NCBI GenBank assembly: GCA_947652605.1
Contig: OX393579.1
Span: 20,853,674-20,917,673 of the forward strand
Source of the DNA: Elmis aenea
Lineage: Eukaryota > Arthropoda > Insecta > Coleoptera > Elmidae
Direction of reading: 5' to 3'
DNA: 64,000 nucleotides
In this document: piece by piece, positions 31,901 to 43,761 of the stretch
How the letters are laid out: every line of letters begins with the position of its first letter
Position numbering within the stretch: position 1 is the stretch's first letter
Translations under genes and position numbers: made by a program
Notes under the pieces: generated by a model
Told to the model about the DNA's origin: nothing
Seen by the model: the letters and a program-made list of their open reading frames with translations, nothing else
Databases searched by the model: none

Positions 31901-34900
31901 CTTCATATCTGGTTTATTATAGTAGGTATACAGAATAGGACAAGATATGCTGGAGATTATGAGTGACATAACCTAACATTGTTTTCAGCTATACTGAGTG
32001 TTTAATTCCTGCGCACCGATATGTAATTTTTTTTACTTTAACTTCAACACTTCGAATATTTTTCACTTTTTAGTTTTCCTAATAAATTTTTTTTCAAAAA
32101 TGTTAAAGATTTTTTGTGCCTAAAATCAATTGCTTTTGAGTTAGTTATTAACGGTTTTTTGAAAATTTTGACAAAAACAAATCTTTAACAAAATATTCAT
32201 ATTTAACGATTAAATTAAGGCATTGTAAAATATTTTGGAACTTTCGTTAACAATGCTCTTATAGTGCCTTCTGATAGTTAAATTATTTAAGTAGTACAAA
32301 GGGTGTTTGTTTTGTTCCTTTCATTTAACTGAATTATAAGTATGAATAAGTCAAGACACCCTGTATACACCATTATAACAGCATTTTCATACTTCTGACC
32401 TACCCTGTATAAATAAGATTTCTCATACTCATTAATCTTCTCTTAATTTAACGTCCACTTAATTTCAAGAAAATATACCAAGTACTATAAACTTTATTTG
32501 TATTGTTGTTTGTTGAAACGAGACAAAACACGAAGATTGAACTAGTTATTCATGAGAAATAAATTTATATAATTTAAACCAGGGATGGAATAACGTTTTA
32601 AATCGTTGCTTTATTGTATAACGTTATTTATTATTTGTTTTGGTTACATAACGTTACAAATAACATTAAAAAAGCTAATTGTTGTTATACAGTGTGTCCA
32701 AAAGTAATGGAATATGCGATATATCTCAGTAAATATCCACTTTAGGGAAAAATGTTTTGAATAAAAGTTGTTTGGTACTTGGTTTTCCATCATAAGACAA
32801 CTTTTTTTTTTCAAATAACAAACGCGCAATGAAAAACACTTGAATTTTTTTAAATGGCAAGGTACCCCTACATTATACTCATTTGATAGAGGATTTTTTT
32901 CTCTTTTCAATGATGGGGTCACCTTAAAAATTAAGTTTAAGGTAAGAGGCCGGATAATATCGAAAATTTAGAAAATCGTATTAGAGAAATTACACCTGAA
33001 ATGGTTGGAAATGTTATTAACGGGTTTAAAAACCAAGTTTATCATTGCCAAGCTGTAAATGGTTCACAGTTTGAACACTTATTGTAGATTTCGTCAAAAA
33101 TAACAATACAAAATAACTTTTAATGAAACGTTATTGGTTATCATAAATTATAACGTTATATAACGTTATCAAAATATCGTTACGTTATTGTATTAGAAAT
33201 TATAATTGAATCGTTATTATAACGTTATCGGGTATCGTTACGTTACGTTTTCCATCCCTGATTTAAGTTATTTAGCAACCAAACAAAAAAAAATTATTAC
33301 GAAAATGAACGAAAAATAACTGAATTCAATTCAGTTGCAAAATACTAGAGAAACACTGCAATTATTGTCAGCGTTTTTGCATCAATTTTCTGAAACATAA
33401 ACTTATAACAATTATTTTATAGGTGACAGGGCCTGATTTAAAGAAAATCTTGGGGTACAAATGTCACCTGTTAAAACAAAAAAGAAGTGAAGACAATAAA
33501 ATAAAAATTACAGAGCTCTAATAATAAACATGGATAAATTTCCTATAAAATTACATAAAACTTACGACACTTTTTATTTACAATCGTAGAACAAATGTTC
33601 AAAATCTATTAGTAAAAAATTGCTTTACCTGTATTTAATCCATCCAACTCTATATCTAGTTCATTTTCACCAAATGAAAAGTCCCCTCTAGGTAAACCTA
33701 ATCGGAAATTGGTGTATGTTGTAAACCCATTGGTGTATATTCCAGCATGGTCTACTTGATCTTCAGCTTCCGTTTCATCATCACCACCACTATATTGCGC
33801 TGCAGGTGTATCACCACCTAAGCATAAAAATACAGAATCAGCAAAAACACATGAGTTGTTTCCCAACACTGACCTCTAGATTTTTGATCATTGTCAGTAC
33901 TGTGATCTACAGAGCCAAGACCACCGACAGGCATATTACTGTAGGATAAATTATCATCACCATTTTGACCGTTGTAAGTATTGTTAGCAATTTGAGAGTA
34001 TTCTTCACCATACATTGTTTTTAAAATTCGCCAAATAACTGCAATCTTTAGCAAAGAAAAAAGACATTATAAATTTTTAGTAATAAAAGCTTTTTCATTA
34101 ACAATTATACTAAAAAAAATCACTTTACAGCTTCGAACAATAATTTTTGGATTAAAACTTAATACAGAGTGTACAAAAAGTAACGAAACGGATCAATATC
34201 TCGTCTTGTGACAATTTTACAAAAAAAAGTTTCGAATAAAAGTTGTTTGTGATAATTTACTACATAACCTTAAATTATTTTTAACCATACAGTGTTTTGT
34301 TTTTTCGTCACTTTGTTTTCTTAAATAGAACATCCTGTATATTTTGCACTTTTTAGGTGCAGAATTAAATTGTCTTTCAAAATGTATAGGGTTTTATGTG
34401 TCTAAAATCAATCGCTTTTGAGTTATTTAAGTTTTTATGAAAATTTTGACAGAAACAGGACTCTAAGAAAATATTAAGATTTCACAACATAGCAATTTCA
34501 GAACAAATTCCTTTACCATAGTGATTGCTGACTAGTTAAAATTTTAAAATAATGCACAGGGTGTTTTTTATGCTCGGTCCAATTGGTTAAACTTCAAATA
34601 GAACCCTATATATTTTTACATATTCGTTGAACTTGGTTCTCGGGCGCTGAACCGCGTCTGTTGCTGGTCTCTAGAGAGACCGAGTTCTCGACGTTTCGAC
34701 GAGGTCACACTCGTCATCTTCAGGAGTCAGGAGTCAATCCAGACTCCTGAAGATGACGAGTGTGACCTCGTCGAAACGTCGAGAACTCGGTCTCTCTAGA
34801 GACCAGCAACAGACGCGGTTCAGCGCCCGAGAACCAAGTTCAATAAATTACAACCGCGAGAACCTTCGGAACAACATTTTACATATTCTTATCGATAATT

Positions 34901-37900
34901 TAATTACCTTTAAAATTTGTTAAAGGTCTATTATGCCTAAAATTAATATTTCTCAAGTTATTGCGGTTTTCATGATAATTAATGAGCACAAACAAAATAT
35001 TTAATAGAAATTAATTAGTTGGCTTTGGAAATATCTCGATAATTTATTTTAAATGTCAAATAACGTTCTATTTTCATCTTTAAGCTATGTGTTTTTCTGA
35101 TTATAAATTAGTTTAATAAAAAACAATAAAATCAAAATTGTTTAATCCACATTAAAGAAGTGGATAGGAAGGCGAGGTACAATTGAATGGCCACCACGCT
35201 TTCCAGATTTGTCACCTTTCGACTACTTTTTGTGGGGATACCACAAAAATAACGTATATAAAGTAAAATCAGAAAATTTAGATAATCTTGGAAATTGAAT
35301 AATAGTGATAACCGAACAGATTTCAGATGAGAAGTGGCGGAATGTCATATCAACTTTTTATAATAGGTTTGGGTACTGTCAATCAAATAGAAGAAGAAAG
35401 ACAATTCGAACACCTTATTAAATAATAAAATAACATTTTTAACATTGTTTATTAAATTAAATAAATAAGGGTTTTCGCCTTGCACCTTTTAATTGGGTAA
35501 ACTTAGCAACACGCGGTTTTCACAATTTAATTTGTAATGTAATATAGTATCATAAAAATGATTTATTTACGAAAATAGTTCTAAATGAGCAACTACAAAA
35601 TCGTATATTTTAATGAAGAGATAACTAATCGAAGTCATGTTACTAAAGTGTCCTGTTTATAAGAACAGTGGATAGTTAATATTAATAATATTATTAGTTC
35701 TTTAATACTAGGGGTGCAATTTTAGGTATATTGCAAAAACTAATCATACAATATGTTTTCTTAGAAGGTATGTATTTTCATCACATTGGCCTAAAAAAGG
35801 AAACTCTTGTATGTCGATTAAACAATTTTGATTTTGTTTTTTATTCAAACTAATTTATAATCAGGTAAACATATAGCTTAAAGATGAAAATAGAATGTTA
35901 TTTGACATTTAAAACAAATTATCAAGATATTTCCAAAACCGACTAATTAAATATTTTGTTTGAGCCCATTAATTATCATGAAAACCGCAATAACTCGAGA
36001 TATATTAATTTTAGACATAATAGACCTTTAACAAATTTTAAAGGTAATTAAATTATCGATAAGAATATGTAAAAATATATATGGTTCTATTTAAAAAAAT
36101 TGACTTATCCGTGTTTGAAGTTAACCAATTGGACCGAGCATAAAAAACACCCTGTATATTATTTTAAAATTTTAACTAGTCAGAAATCACTATGATACTA
36201 TTGTCGAACAGGGTTTCAAAGGAATTCGTTCTGAAATTACTATGTTGTGAAACCTTAATATTTCCTTAGAGTCCTATTTCTGCCAAAATTTACATAAAAA
36301 CTTAATAACTCAAAAACGATTGATTTTAGACATATAAAACCCTATACATTTTGAAAGACAATTTAATTCTGCACCTAAAAAGTGCAAAATATACAGGGTG
36401 TTCTATTTAAGAAAACAAAGTGACGTATCGGTACGCAAAAACAAAACACTGTGTATAGTTAAAAATAATTTTAGGTTAAGTAGTAAATTATCACAAACAA
36501 CTTTTATTTGAAACTTTTTTTTTGTAAAGTTGTCATAAGACGAGATATTGATCCGTTACGTTACTTTTTGTACAAGCTGTATAAATCAAAATATGTATTT
36601 TTACCTGATTTTTTCCATATCGCTTAGCAACATTTGCATTGTGATCACAGAGTTCCGATAAACTTTTTCCACTAACAAGGTAATTAACTGCTAAAGGATA
36701 AAAACACTTCGGATCCTGTAGTAAAGATGTTTGATACATGTGCATTATACTTGATGCTTGATGAAACTGATCGCTATTAATAGCATTGGAACTTTTTCTA
36801 AAATCAAAATTAATGTTAGATGTATGAATCTGTCCGATATGAATTTCATAAATAAATGTTTAACAAAGATGTTGCACTAACCTCATTAAACCGGCCATTT
36901 TTGTGTAGAGATTAGTATTTACAGGAACTCTACATGCATATAAAACATCACCTCTATTATTAACAGCCATTGCTTGAGGATTTGCTTTACTGGCAGGTCG
37001 ATTAGCATCTTTAAATGCATGTTGAACTAAGGTGCAATCCTACAATGAAAACAGTTACTATAATTGATAAAATTTAGTGAACATGCAGGGATAGCCCAAC
37101 ATAATTTTTTAAACCATTATTTAGTGTTTTAGATAAATTAAAAAGTTGTATTTTTTTTAAAAATGTAAATGTTAATAGATTTTACATAATTAAAAAGCAT
37201 TTTTTTCTCTTTTTATAAACAAATGAGTTGCACAATAATTTTCATCCACATCTAGCATGTCATGGATTTTTAAAACAAGTGAAAGTATCACCGAGTAGCT
37301 GTATAAACCTTTTCATGAGATCATAATTGCCCGTGTAACGTATTTACCAGAATTATTTTGGGCATTTAGAAAAATATTTGTACACAATTTATATAGCAGT
37401 TTATTTAGCTGTACATACCCGACTGGTACTAAGAAATATATGAGAATCGCTTCGCCAAGCAACACCAGTTGCAACATCCTTGTGTTCATTAAAGGCTGCA
37501 AATGGAATGTATGGTCTTCGAATGTCCCAAACATTAATGCTACAGTCTACCACTAAGGCACAACTAGCAATGTGGTATTTACGTTGAGGGCGCCACTTAA
37601 CATGTCCAATTGATGCTATAGTATGTATGGTATATTCTAGTGTAGGTTTACTGGTTAAATCCCAAACCTATGACAACAAACCATCAACCTATTACAAAAC
37701 GTTTTGAGAGGAACAGAAGGCAACTTCAAATTAATGCCACTACCACAACAAATTTAAAAACAGTCAAATGTAGGAAAATGTTTCTAAGGAGTAACACTTC
37801 AATCAGCAAAGTATATTCAATCCGCAATTTCATTTTACCACAGAAAACTTTACAGTCAGAGCTAAAAATACCATAGTAGAGAGGTATACATTGTTTAACT

Positions 37901-39709
37901 TAGCAAAACTCAATTAAAATAAAAGTTAAACCTGACTTTATTCAATACTTTCAGGGACTTAAAGTAAGTGAAAATTGAGTTACTACATTAAGTGAATAGA
38001 ACAAATGTGTTTTCAAAGTTAAGTTTTATTTGTAACAAAAGAAAACTCTCAGAATGACAAAATCTCTCGAGTTTGATGTAATTTTTAATGTTAAAAATTC
38101 ATTTGTTTTAGGGCAGTGGTTGTCAACCTGTGGGGCGCCAAATATTTGACGAGGGGTGCGAAAATGTGTAGGAAAAACTATTTAATGAAACAAGTCACCA
38201 GTGTGAAACAGGAAATAAGTTTAAAAAAAATTCAAGTTTTTATTTAGTCCTCACTGCATAAAAATTGATATGGAGGGGTGCAAGTTCAAAATGGAAACAC
38301 TGTTTTAGGGAATTGCCACCTTCTACAAACTGACATCTTTATAGCATATTATTTGCTGGTATTGATATAAAAAAAAACTGTTTTCAAATCAGATTAATTG
38401 ACTGATGTACTACTGTAATTTATGAATGACTTAAGCCAAAATAAGGAAATAAAAGCACACTTAAAACTTTTTTCGAAAGTTGAAAATTCTTTTCTATTCG
38501 ACTGTTTGCATTTTTTAATTTAATTATTGCACCTAGGTTTCAATGAGTAGTAATAAGGTAAAATTACAAACTGGGCTAAACCTGGCCATATTCTACCTTA
38601 ATAGTTTTATCTCTGCTAGCTGTAGCAAGCCATGTTGCTTCTGGATGCCAATCACAAGCAAACACTGGTCCACTGTGAGCTGTAAATTGCTGTTGACATC
38701 TGTCTGGCCTCCGTATGTCCCATAATTGTACACTACCATTTTCTGATACAGCTGCAAATGTATGTGGCATATGTGGACTAAATTGAACATCTCGAACACT
38801 CTCTGTATTGCTGTTAGTAAAATTATAAGTTTTACTCAACTTGTTAAGTACCATATTTTACGAAATGAGAAATACGAAATATAAAATATTTAACGAAACA
38901 TTTTATTAATATTTTGATTAGTTTAAACTACGAGATGCATTAATAAATACTACAATTTATTTCATCAATAACAGTGAGTTATGTAGTCTGATTTAGATAG
39001 TCTATTTAAAATTTTATAATATTTGATTACTACCGTACAAAATTAAATTCAAAATTAGTGACATATTTGGAATCTTTAATTTATTTTTTAAATTTTCATT
39101 AAATTATTGTCATACCTGTGAAAAGTTGCGGCTGAGGTCTTTGTTCTAATATCAAAATATTTCATAGTTCCATCTTGTGAACCTGATATAAGTTTATTTG
39201 GTTCTGAATTGTGAAAATTTACTTTATTAACAGTTCTTTTATGTTCCTGATAATCTTGTTCTTGCATTGCTTTTCCCATTTTTGTTAAGTTCCAAACACA
39301 CACGTGTCCGTTAGTTGCAGCCGTAGCCAAATAATGGTCTACAAATTAAAATAACAAATGTTTTCAAAATATCTTAATTTTTCCTTTGATCACAATCTGG
39401 AATGAAATAAATTTCTACTTACCGTCTATGGAACTCCATGATATATCGTTACAAGAAAAACTAAGGTTTAGGTGTTTCGATGTTCTTAAATTACATATTT
39501 CTTTAAACTTGTCTTCTTCAATTGCGTATACTTTAAAAACTGCAAAATAAAAAAATTACGCAATAAAATAACATGGTATAACTCACTTAGAATTCTACAA
39601 CCTAAGATGTTTACTTACCATTTCGACCTCCAATTGCCACTTGGGTATTATCACGATTTAAGGCCAATGCATTGACTGGCCCTTCTTGTACAACATTAAA
39701 CGTACCCAT
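25929..39709 (-). CDS. Wdr24: GATOR2 complex subunit WDR24
   Basis: WD40 and RING-like subunit of GATOR2, partner of Mios in amino-acid signalling to TORC1. Exons: 39619-39709, 39423-39539, 39116-39338, 38597-38810, 37419-37667, 36882-37039, 36605-36797, 33874-34045, 33629-33817, 30467-30897, 25929-26219. All have GT-AG borders and compatible phases, giving 775 codons plus stop, close to animal WDR24 (about 790 in human). Seen: WD40 blade motifs such as [20 protein letters not shown] and [13 protein letters not shown] in the first ~330 residues; [18 protein letters not shown]; an acidic variable linker; [15 protein letters not shown] and [13 protein letters not shown]. The C-terminus has paired cysteines at 703/706, 717/720, 728/731, 742/745 and 764/768/772 around [15 protein letters not shown], ending CGHICEYS, the family signature. 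Introns 26220-30466, 30898-33628 and 34046-36604 are transposon-filled. Upstream of 39709 no in-frame extension is needed. Confidence 0.96.
27870..28131. repeat. Inverted repeat with GGGTCAGGTTAA core
   Basis: Arms GGTACTTTTCTATTTC and GAAATAGAAAGGTACC, each continuing into GCCAGTAGTGTCTATT. The centre carries AAGGGTCAGGTTAAA, also present at 42126-42310. Located in Wdr24 intron 10. Confidence 0.65.
28144..28800. mobile_element. Foldback MITE, CAGGTTGTTTCAGACCAC ends
   Basis: 657 bp, TA on each side. End blocks such as AGCACTTTTATTCAAAAATGCG recur inverted on the right. Located in Wdr24 intron 10. No coding sequence. Confidence 0.72.
29055..30363. mobile_element. hAT-type element with CGAAAACG word array
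   Basis: 1,309 bp. Ends CAGGGACTGAGAACGG and CGTTTTTAGTCCCTG; exact 8-bp duplication GTTACAAT (29047-29054, 30364-30371). Both ends are packed with GAACGAAAACG and AACCGGTTTT words. The middle (about 29870-30015) has a GC-rich inverted block with GATCTCG and CGCGATC. No transposase frame remains. Located in Wdr24 intron 10. Confidence 0.9.
30898..31599 (-). other. Part of Wdr24 intron 9, nothing recognised
   Basis: AT-rich; no repeat end or RNA feature identified before the mariner-type piece that begins near 31600. Confidence 0.5.
31600..31760 (+). mobile_element. Fragment of CAGGGTGGTCCAAATTCG foldback family
   Basis: One end and part of an arm similar to 49175 onward (AGAGAAACGGTTAAATTACC shared exactly), with several mismatches. 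No partner arm. Confidence 0.65.
31871..32363. mobile_element. Probable mariner-type MITE, CAGGGTGTC ends
   Basis: Begins CAGGGTGTCCGTATTCC and ends GACACCCTG followed by TA. Only the outer ~10 bases are inverted repeats, unlike the foldbacks. Pairing of the two ends is inferred. Confidence 0.4.
32690..33090 (+). mobile_element. Truncated mariner-like transposon inside the hAT element
   Basis: Begins CAGTGTGTCCAAAAGTAATG after TA. It carries a transposase C-terminus relic (32914-33087) and stops abruptly, with no right terminal repeat, where hAT sequence resumes. Confidence 0.7.
32914..33087 (+). pseudogene. Mariner-like transposase C-terminal relic
   Basis: Translation reads WGHLKN, a stop, V, a stop, then [14 protein letters not shown] and on to [13 protein letters not shown] and a final stop. 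WGHLK and a terminal FEHLL are typical of the last part of insect mariner-like transposases with a PDL-P-DFFLWG motif. Two internal stops make it non-functional. Confidence 0.75.
34626..34876. mobile_element. Perfect 102-bp inverted repeat insertion, Penelope-like candidate
   Basis: Arms 34627-34728 and 34742-34843 are exact inverted copies around a 13-bp spacer. A tail AATTACAACCGCGAGAACC follows. The 12-bp TTTTACATATTC flanks it at 34614-34625 and 34877-34888, and the opposite arm of the host palindrome (near 36056-36075) has this site uninterrupted, proving insertion. Each arm contains GATGACGAG, a loop, then CTCGTCGAAACGTC, reminiscent of the hammerhead core in terminal repeats of Penelope-like elements. 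That assignment is inference; no reverse transcriptase is present. Confidence 0.65.
35158..35425 (+). pseudogene. Mariner-like transposase C-terminal relic
   Basis: Reads [20 protein letters not shown], then [14 protein letters not shown] and a later stop, then [20 protein letters not shown]. One base shift near the end restores RQFEHLIK and a stop. [17 protein letters not shown] spans the third catalytic acidic residue of the DDE/D fold. The relic has one stop and one frameshift; the N-terminal two thirds are missing. Confidence 0.85.
38114..38302. mobile_element. Small hAT-type MITE in Wdr24 intron 4
   Basis: 189 bp. Ends CAGTGGTTGTCAACC and GGAAACACTG; exact 8-bp duplication TTTTAGGG (38106-38113, 38303-38310). 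Partial relative at 24029-24175. Confidence 0.88.
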
Positions 39710-39960
39710 GACTGTTTCCTTACATACAAAAAGCATTTAAATTTTAAGAATTAAAATAAATAGTTTTCATAATAAAAAGTTGTTTAAAAGTGATAAACAA
39801 TCATGATGATTTTTTAATTGATAAGTAGCCTAATATCTTACTTAACATGTAAACACTGCAGACGTTTCATAAATGACAACTACCAAATGTAAACATAACC
39901 TATAAAAATCAAATGATAATAGACAAAAGTTTTACATCGAATGTTCACTGGAACAATTAC
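39710..39960 (-). promoter_or_regulatory. Wdr24 5' flank and presumed promoter
   Basis: Sequence just upstream of the Wdr24 start codon. It must hold the 5' UTR and probably the promoter unless an upstream non-coding exon exists. No TATA box or initiator could be singled out. Confidence 0.35.
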
Positions 39961-42125
39961 ACCGTAACTGTACCCCTGTATAGTTTGCCAATGGATCCAA
40001 TAAAATACAAAGTTCATGAAATTTTAATTTTCGGGTGAAAAATGTTAATATTATGCATTAGGTGATTAAAATGAAATTAAATAAAAATAGATATTTGTTA
40101 ATTTTAATTTTACACTAGATTTAAGGGCTGTATGCATATACAAATAGAATATTTTGTGACTATAACATTTACGCTTATAAATATAGATTTTTGTGAATAT
40201 TTTTAAAATATAAATTTTTTATTATATCTTGTACGGTTGTACGTATAGTTTAATTTGTTTCTTGGCTAAAGGAGCTTTTTATGTTTATGTTTTTGTATAC
40301 CTTCTCGAGTTTTCAGTTGATCGGCAAATGCAAACGGCACATGCCGATGGAGAAATATTAAAAAGCATTTATTTATTCTCTAATGAAATATAGCCTATTT
40401 CAAGATGTAAAATAAATCTTAATATGATTTTTTCTGAAATCTCATTTTACGGAGTTATTAAATAATTTTTCATTTTTCAAGAAAACGGCACTAACGATTT
40501 TTAAAAAATTGTAATTTTATAGAGCTTATTTTTCTTAATGAACTGCTGTTTAATTAACCTCTCTTTAGTTTTAATAAAATAATTTGTTTTTGTTTTCAAA
40601 TTTTCCATATTTTTTAAGGATTCTGTGGTTGAATATGGTAAACACTCAAATGAAGAACATGCGCGTCATCATATTGAGAATCGTCATTTACAAAAATGAG
40701 ATTAATTAGAATTCCTGGTGCAACTCTTTTAACTTTTTATTCATACAATGTATGGCGAAAGTAATTTGGTAGCCCCACCAGCTAGTTCAGTAAAGTTAAG
40801 AAGCATTTGTTTTTCCAGGGACACATTTTTTTTTTAAATGCCTTAATTCTATAATCTATAATAATATTATTAGGGAAGGTTAAATTAATAAAAAAAATAA
40901 TTTAAAAATTTTATTATGTAGCACGAATTAAACACATTTATAAATATATATATTGGGCCTGAAATTAGACTAAAACATTTAATCTTTGTTGGTATTAAAT
41001 TGAACAAGAATATTCATTTTTCTTCTAATGTTAAATATTTATGCTAATTTGGATACAGCAGTAGTTATTATCAGTAAATAAATTAAAGTTAATAATTACA
41101 TTGGTGCAATATCTACATTTATATAGAATGTGTGACTATACACAAATTCCCAATTTTTATTAATTACACGTTAATATCACAGATCATATATACATACATT
41201 TAAAATGATGGGATACCATATATACACTAATTTATATGTCAATGTTTTTTTTTTTTTGGGTGGGACCATTAACTGTACAGGTTCATTGAAATGTAAATGC
41301 AACACTAAGCAAGATTTTATGGGCTCATTTAATAAAATCTTGCCCATTAACATTTAACAAACACACAGGACGTACCAGATATACCTTTCATGAAATTATT
41401 TAATAATTACAACAAACATAAATTAGATAAACAGTTTACATGCGACAAAATGACAACACAAAACAATATTCCATTTAATAAACTTCACTATAACTTATTT
41501 TTTTAATTAGTTTGATACATAAAAACATAAATTTACTGTTAATCTATTCTATTGTTTTGTTATTTAACATGAAAAAAGTTTTGACCTGACTACCCATGTC
41601 TATGACTAAGTTAAAAAGTTTATTTCAGTGCTTATTGATTGGGCAATGCTATTTTAAACAATTCATTGTAAAAAATGTAACACATGTTTCAATTAGATTT
41701 TTTTGAAGGTTGTTGAAGAAACTACTTTTTGTTTCATATACATGAATTTCGTTTCAGTTAGTTTGTTTGTCAGTCTATTCGTTCGTCTGTTTGTTTGTGG
41801 CTGTGTGTTGATTTTGTAAAGTAAACAAAAAAATGAAAAAGTCTAAGATTTGTAAATTTTTAAAATATTTAGGAAGTATTTGTTTTTTTTAAAATATATG
41901 TTACCGGTAAAGTATATATAAAATTGACATTATATGTAATAACTAGATATTTCATGAAATACCTAGGTATTTAAATGATGGAATATTTATATTGTTTGAT
42001 ACTTTAGCTTTAGCTAATTAAATATACTAACAATAAGTACCTAGTTATTATGTAAAACAACGTAATTGTACGAAGTAAAGTATAAAACATTAATAAAAAC
42101 TAACCTATCACCTTCATCGTCATTA
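39961..42125. other. Intergenic DNA upstream of Wdr24, nothing recognised
   Basis: Very AT-rich. May include the far 3' UTR of the receptor gene. No reading frame, RNA gene or clear transposon ends seen. Confidence 0.5.
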
Positions 42126-42310
42126 TATCTAAAAAAAAAAGCTTTAAGCAGCCTTTAACTTAACCTTTTATTACTGACCAAATGAATAAGGGTCAGGTTA
42201 AGGATTGGTTAAAGCTTCTTATTTTTTTAAAATGAAAATAACGTATTACGTTCCTTTTCATTAATCATTTAAAAAAGCCTTAACCAACTTATAACCTGAC
42301 CCTGTATTAC
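42126..42310. repeat. Hairpin-rich repeat with GGGTCAGGTTAA
   Basis: Three alternating blocks of AGCTTTAA/GGTTAAAGCTT and GGGTCAGGTTA/AACCTGACCC that can pair with each other. Shares its core with 27870-28131. Confidence 0.5.
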
Positions 42311-43761
42311 TGATTCAAAGAGTTATGTTTGGTATTCGTAAACGGAGCATTTGTTTTCTACGTGAAACACTTTTGTAACGCACTTTACAAATCGTAACCG
42401 CTATTCTATGAAATAATGAGATAAATTATAAAACAGCGAACTATTTCTATAAAATGGCTAGTTATTTAATAGAATAACGAATTGTACACTTTAGCGGTAA
42501 CATACATTTTTAGGCATTTCCATGGCAACATAATTGTTGGTGTGCAGTGAGACTTTTTTGTAACTTTTTTTTAAAATTTATTTTTTAATAAAAAAAGTAG
42601 TAGCATGATTTTTCTGCGAAAATTAATCTCAAGCGATGATTCATAATAAAATGCAAAATGGTAGCTAATCTCCTTTTACATTTATCATCGCCTATTTTGC
42701 CATTCGGCTACACAAATATTTACACAAAAAAATTATCCCGAAATGCTTTTCTGGAACATCCTGCATTATTTCACATACATTATTTTGGTTGTATATTAGG
42801 ATCTAATCTAGTAAAGATGAAATATTACATGATTATTTGAAACTGACATGCACCTTCAAACATATTTTGAACATCTCTTAACTAGTAAACTGACATGCAG
42901 TTTTTAAAACATACAAAATATACTTATTTTATACTACTTATATAAAATTTGTTTAACAATGCTATATACCCTGCTTATTTTATCCACCCCTAGCTGTTTT
43001 GCCGAAAATCACAATGCTTTGGCATCTGCAAATATAATATTATATTTACACCAAACTGTACAAGTTAAAATTACTGGTAGATACTTTATTAAGTCTATGA
43101 ATATTTTCATGAGTTTATAGTGGTGCTGATATTACAGTTTCCATAAAACACGTTTACGGTTAGTTTGGTTGGACAGGGCGCACAAAATATATACGTATTT
43201 ATCGTTAAAATGTTTGAAAAGTTGTTTTAGTGCACGATTTGGAAAGTGATTTCTTTCGCTCCACGTATAGGATTAATTGACACTTAACAGTAAGAGTTTC
43301 GTAAATTATAGTAGTCAATTAGTTTGTCAAATTTGGTATAAATAATGGAACTATATTACTTTCCATGATTTCAACCTAAATTCTATTTTCCTTCTTGCAC
43401 ATGGCAAGTGCGTTGAAACTTTTTAATACCTAAATATAATAAATTCGATGACCTTTTCGTGTATCAGAATAAAATTGTCGTGAAGTGACTGTTTCATAAT
43501 ATGACAATCACAGGTGAAACTTGTTAACGACCACTTCAAGAAAGCTCTTCAAGAGTTAATGATCAGTTTTACTTTCAGCTTAGTCGATGTATAATATATT
43601 TCATATAAAGATTTTCTTATAAAAGTAAAATTGTATCAGCATACGAATCGCTATATTATAATAAAATATAACAAATTACAAAACTATTCTTTGACATCAG
43701 TGCTCGATTAAATTGTTCCGTGATATTGAAGGAGCTGTTAAGACAAATCAAACTTTGGCAC
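42311..43761 (-). other. Receptor 3' flank, possible 3' UTR
   Basis: Follows the receptor stop codon on the minus strand. AT-rich; no transposon ends or coding feature recognised. Confidence 0.5.

Larger units (their letters stand above)
32580..33260. mobile_element. hAT-type MITE with AACGTTAT words, copy 2
   Basis: Same ends and subterminal words as 9867-11311. Flanks ATTTAAAC and ATTTAAGT share six of eight bases. It is split by a mariner-like fragment at 32690-33090. Confidence 0.85.
34165..36579. mobile_element. Nested foldback mariner-type element filling Wdr24 intron 7
   Basis: The outer ends CAGAGTGTACAAAAAGTAACG and complement carry TA flanks. Its arms run to 34556 and from 36155. 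Between them lies a second palindromic element (34557-36154) with ends CAGGGTGTTTTTTATGC and GCATAAAAAACACCCTG. Its unique core, about 35150-35815, contains a transposase fragment. A 251-bp insertion sits in its left arm at 34626-34876. The element takes up nearly the whole intron (34046-36604). Confidence 0.82.
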
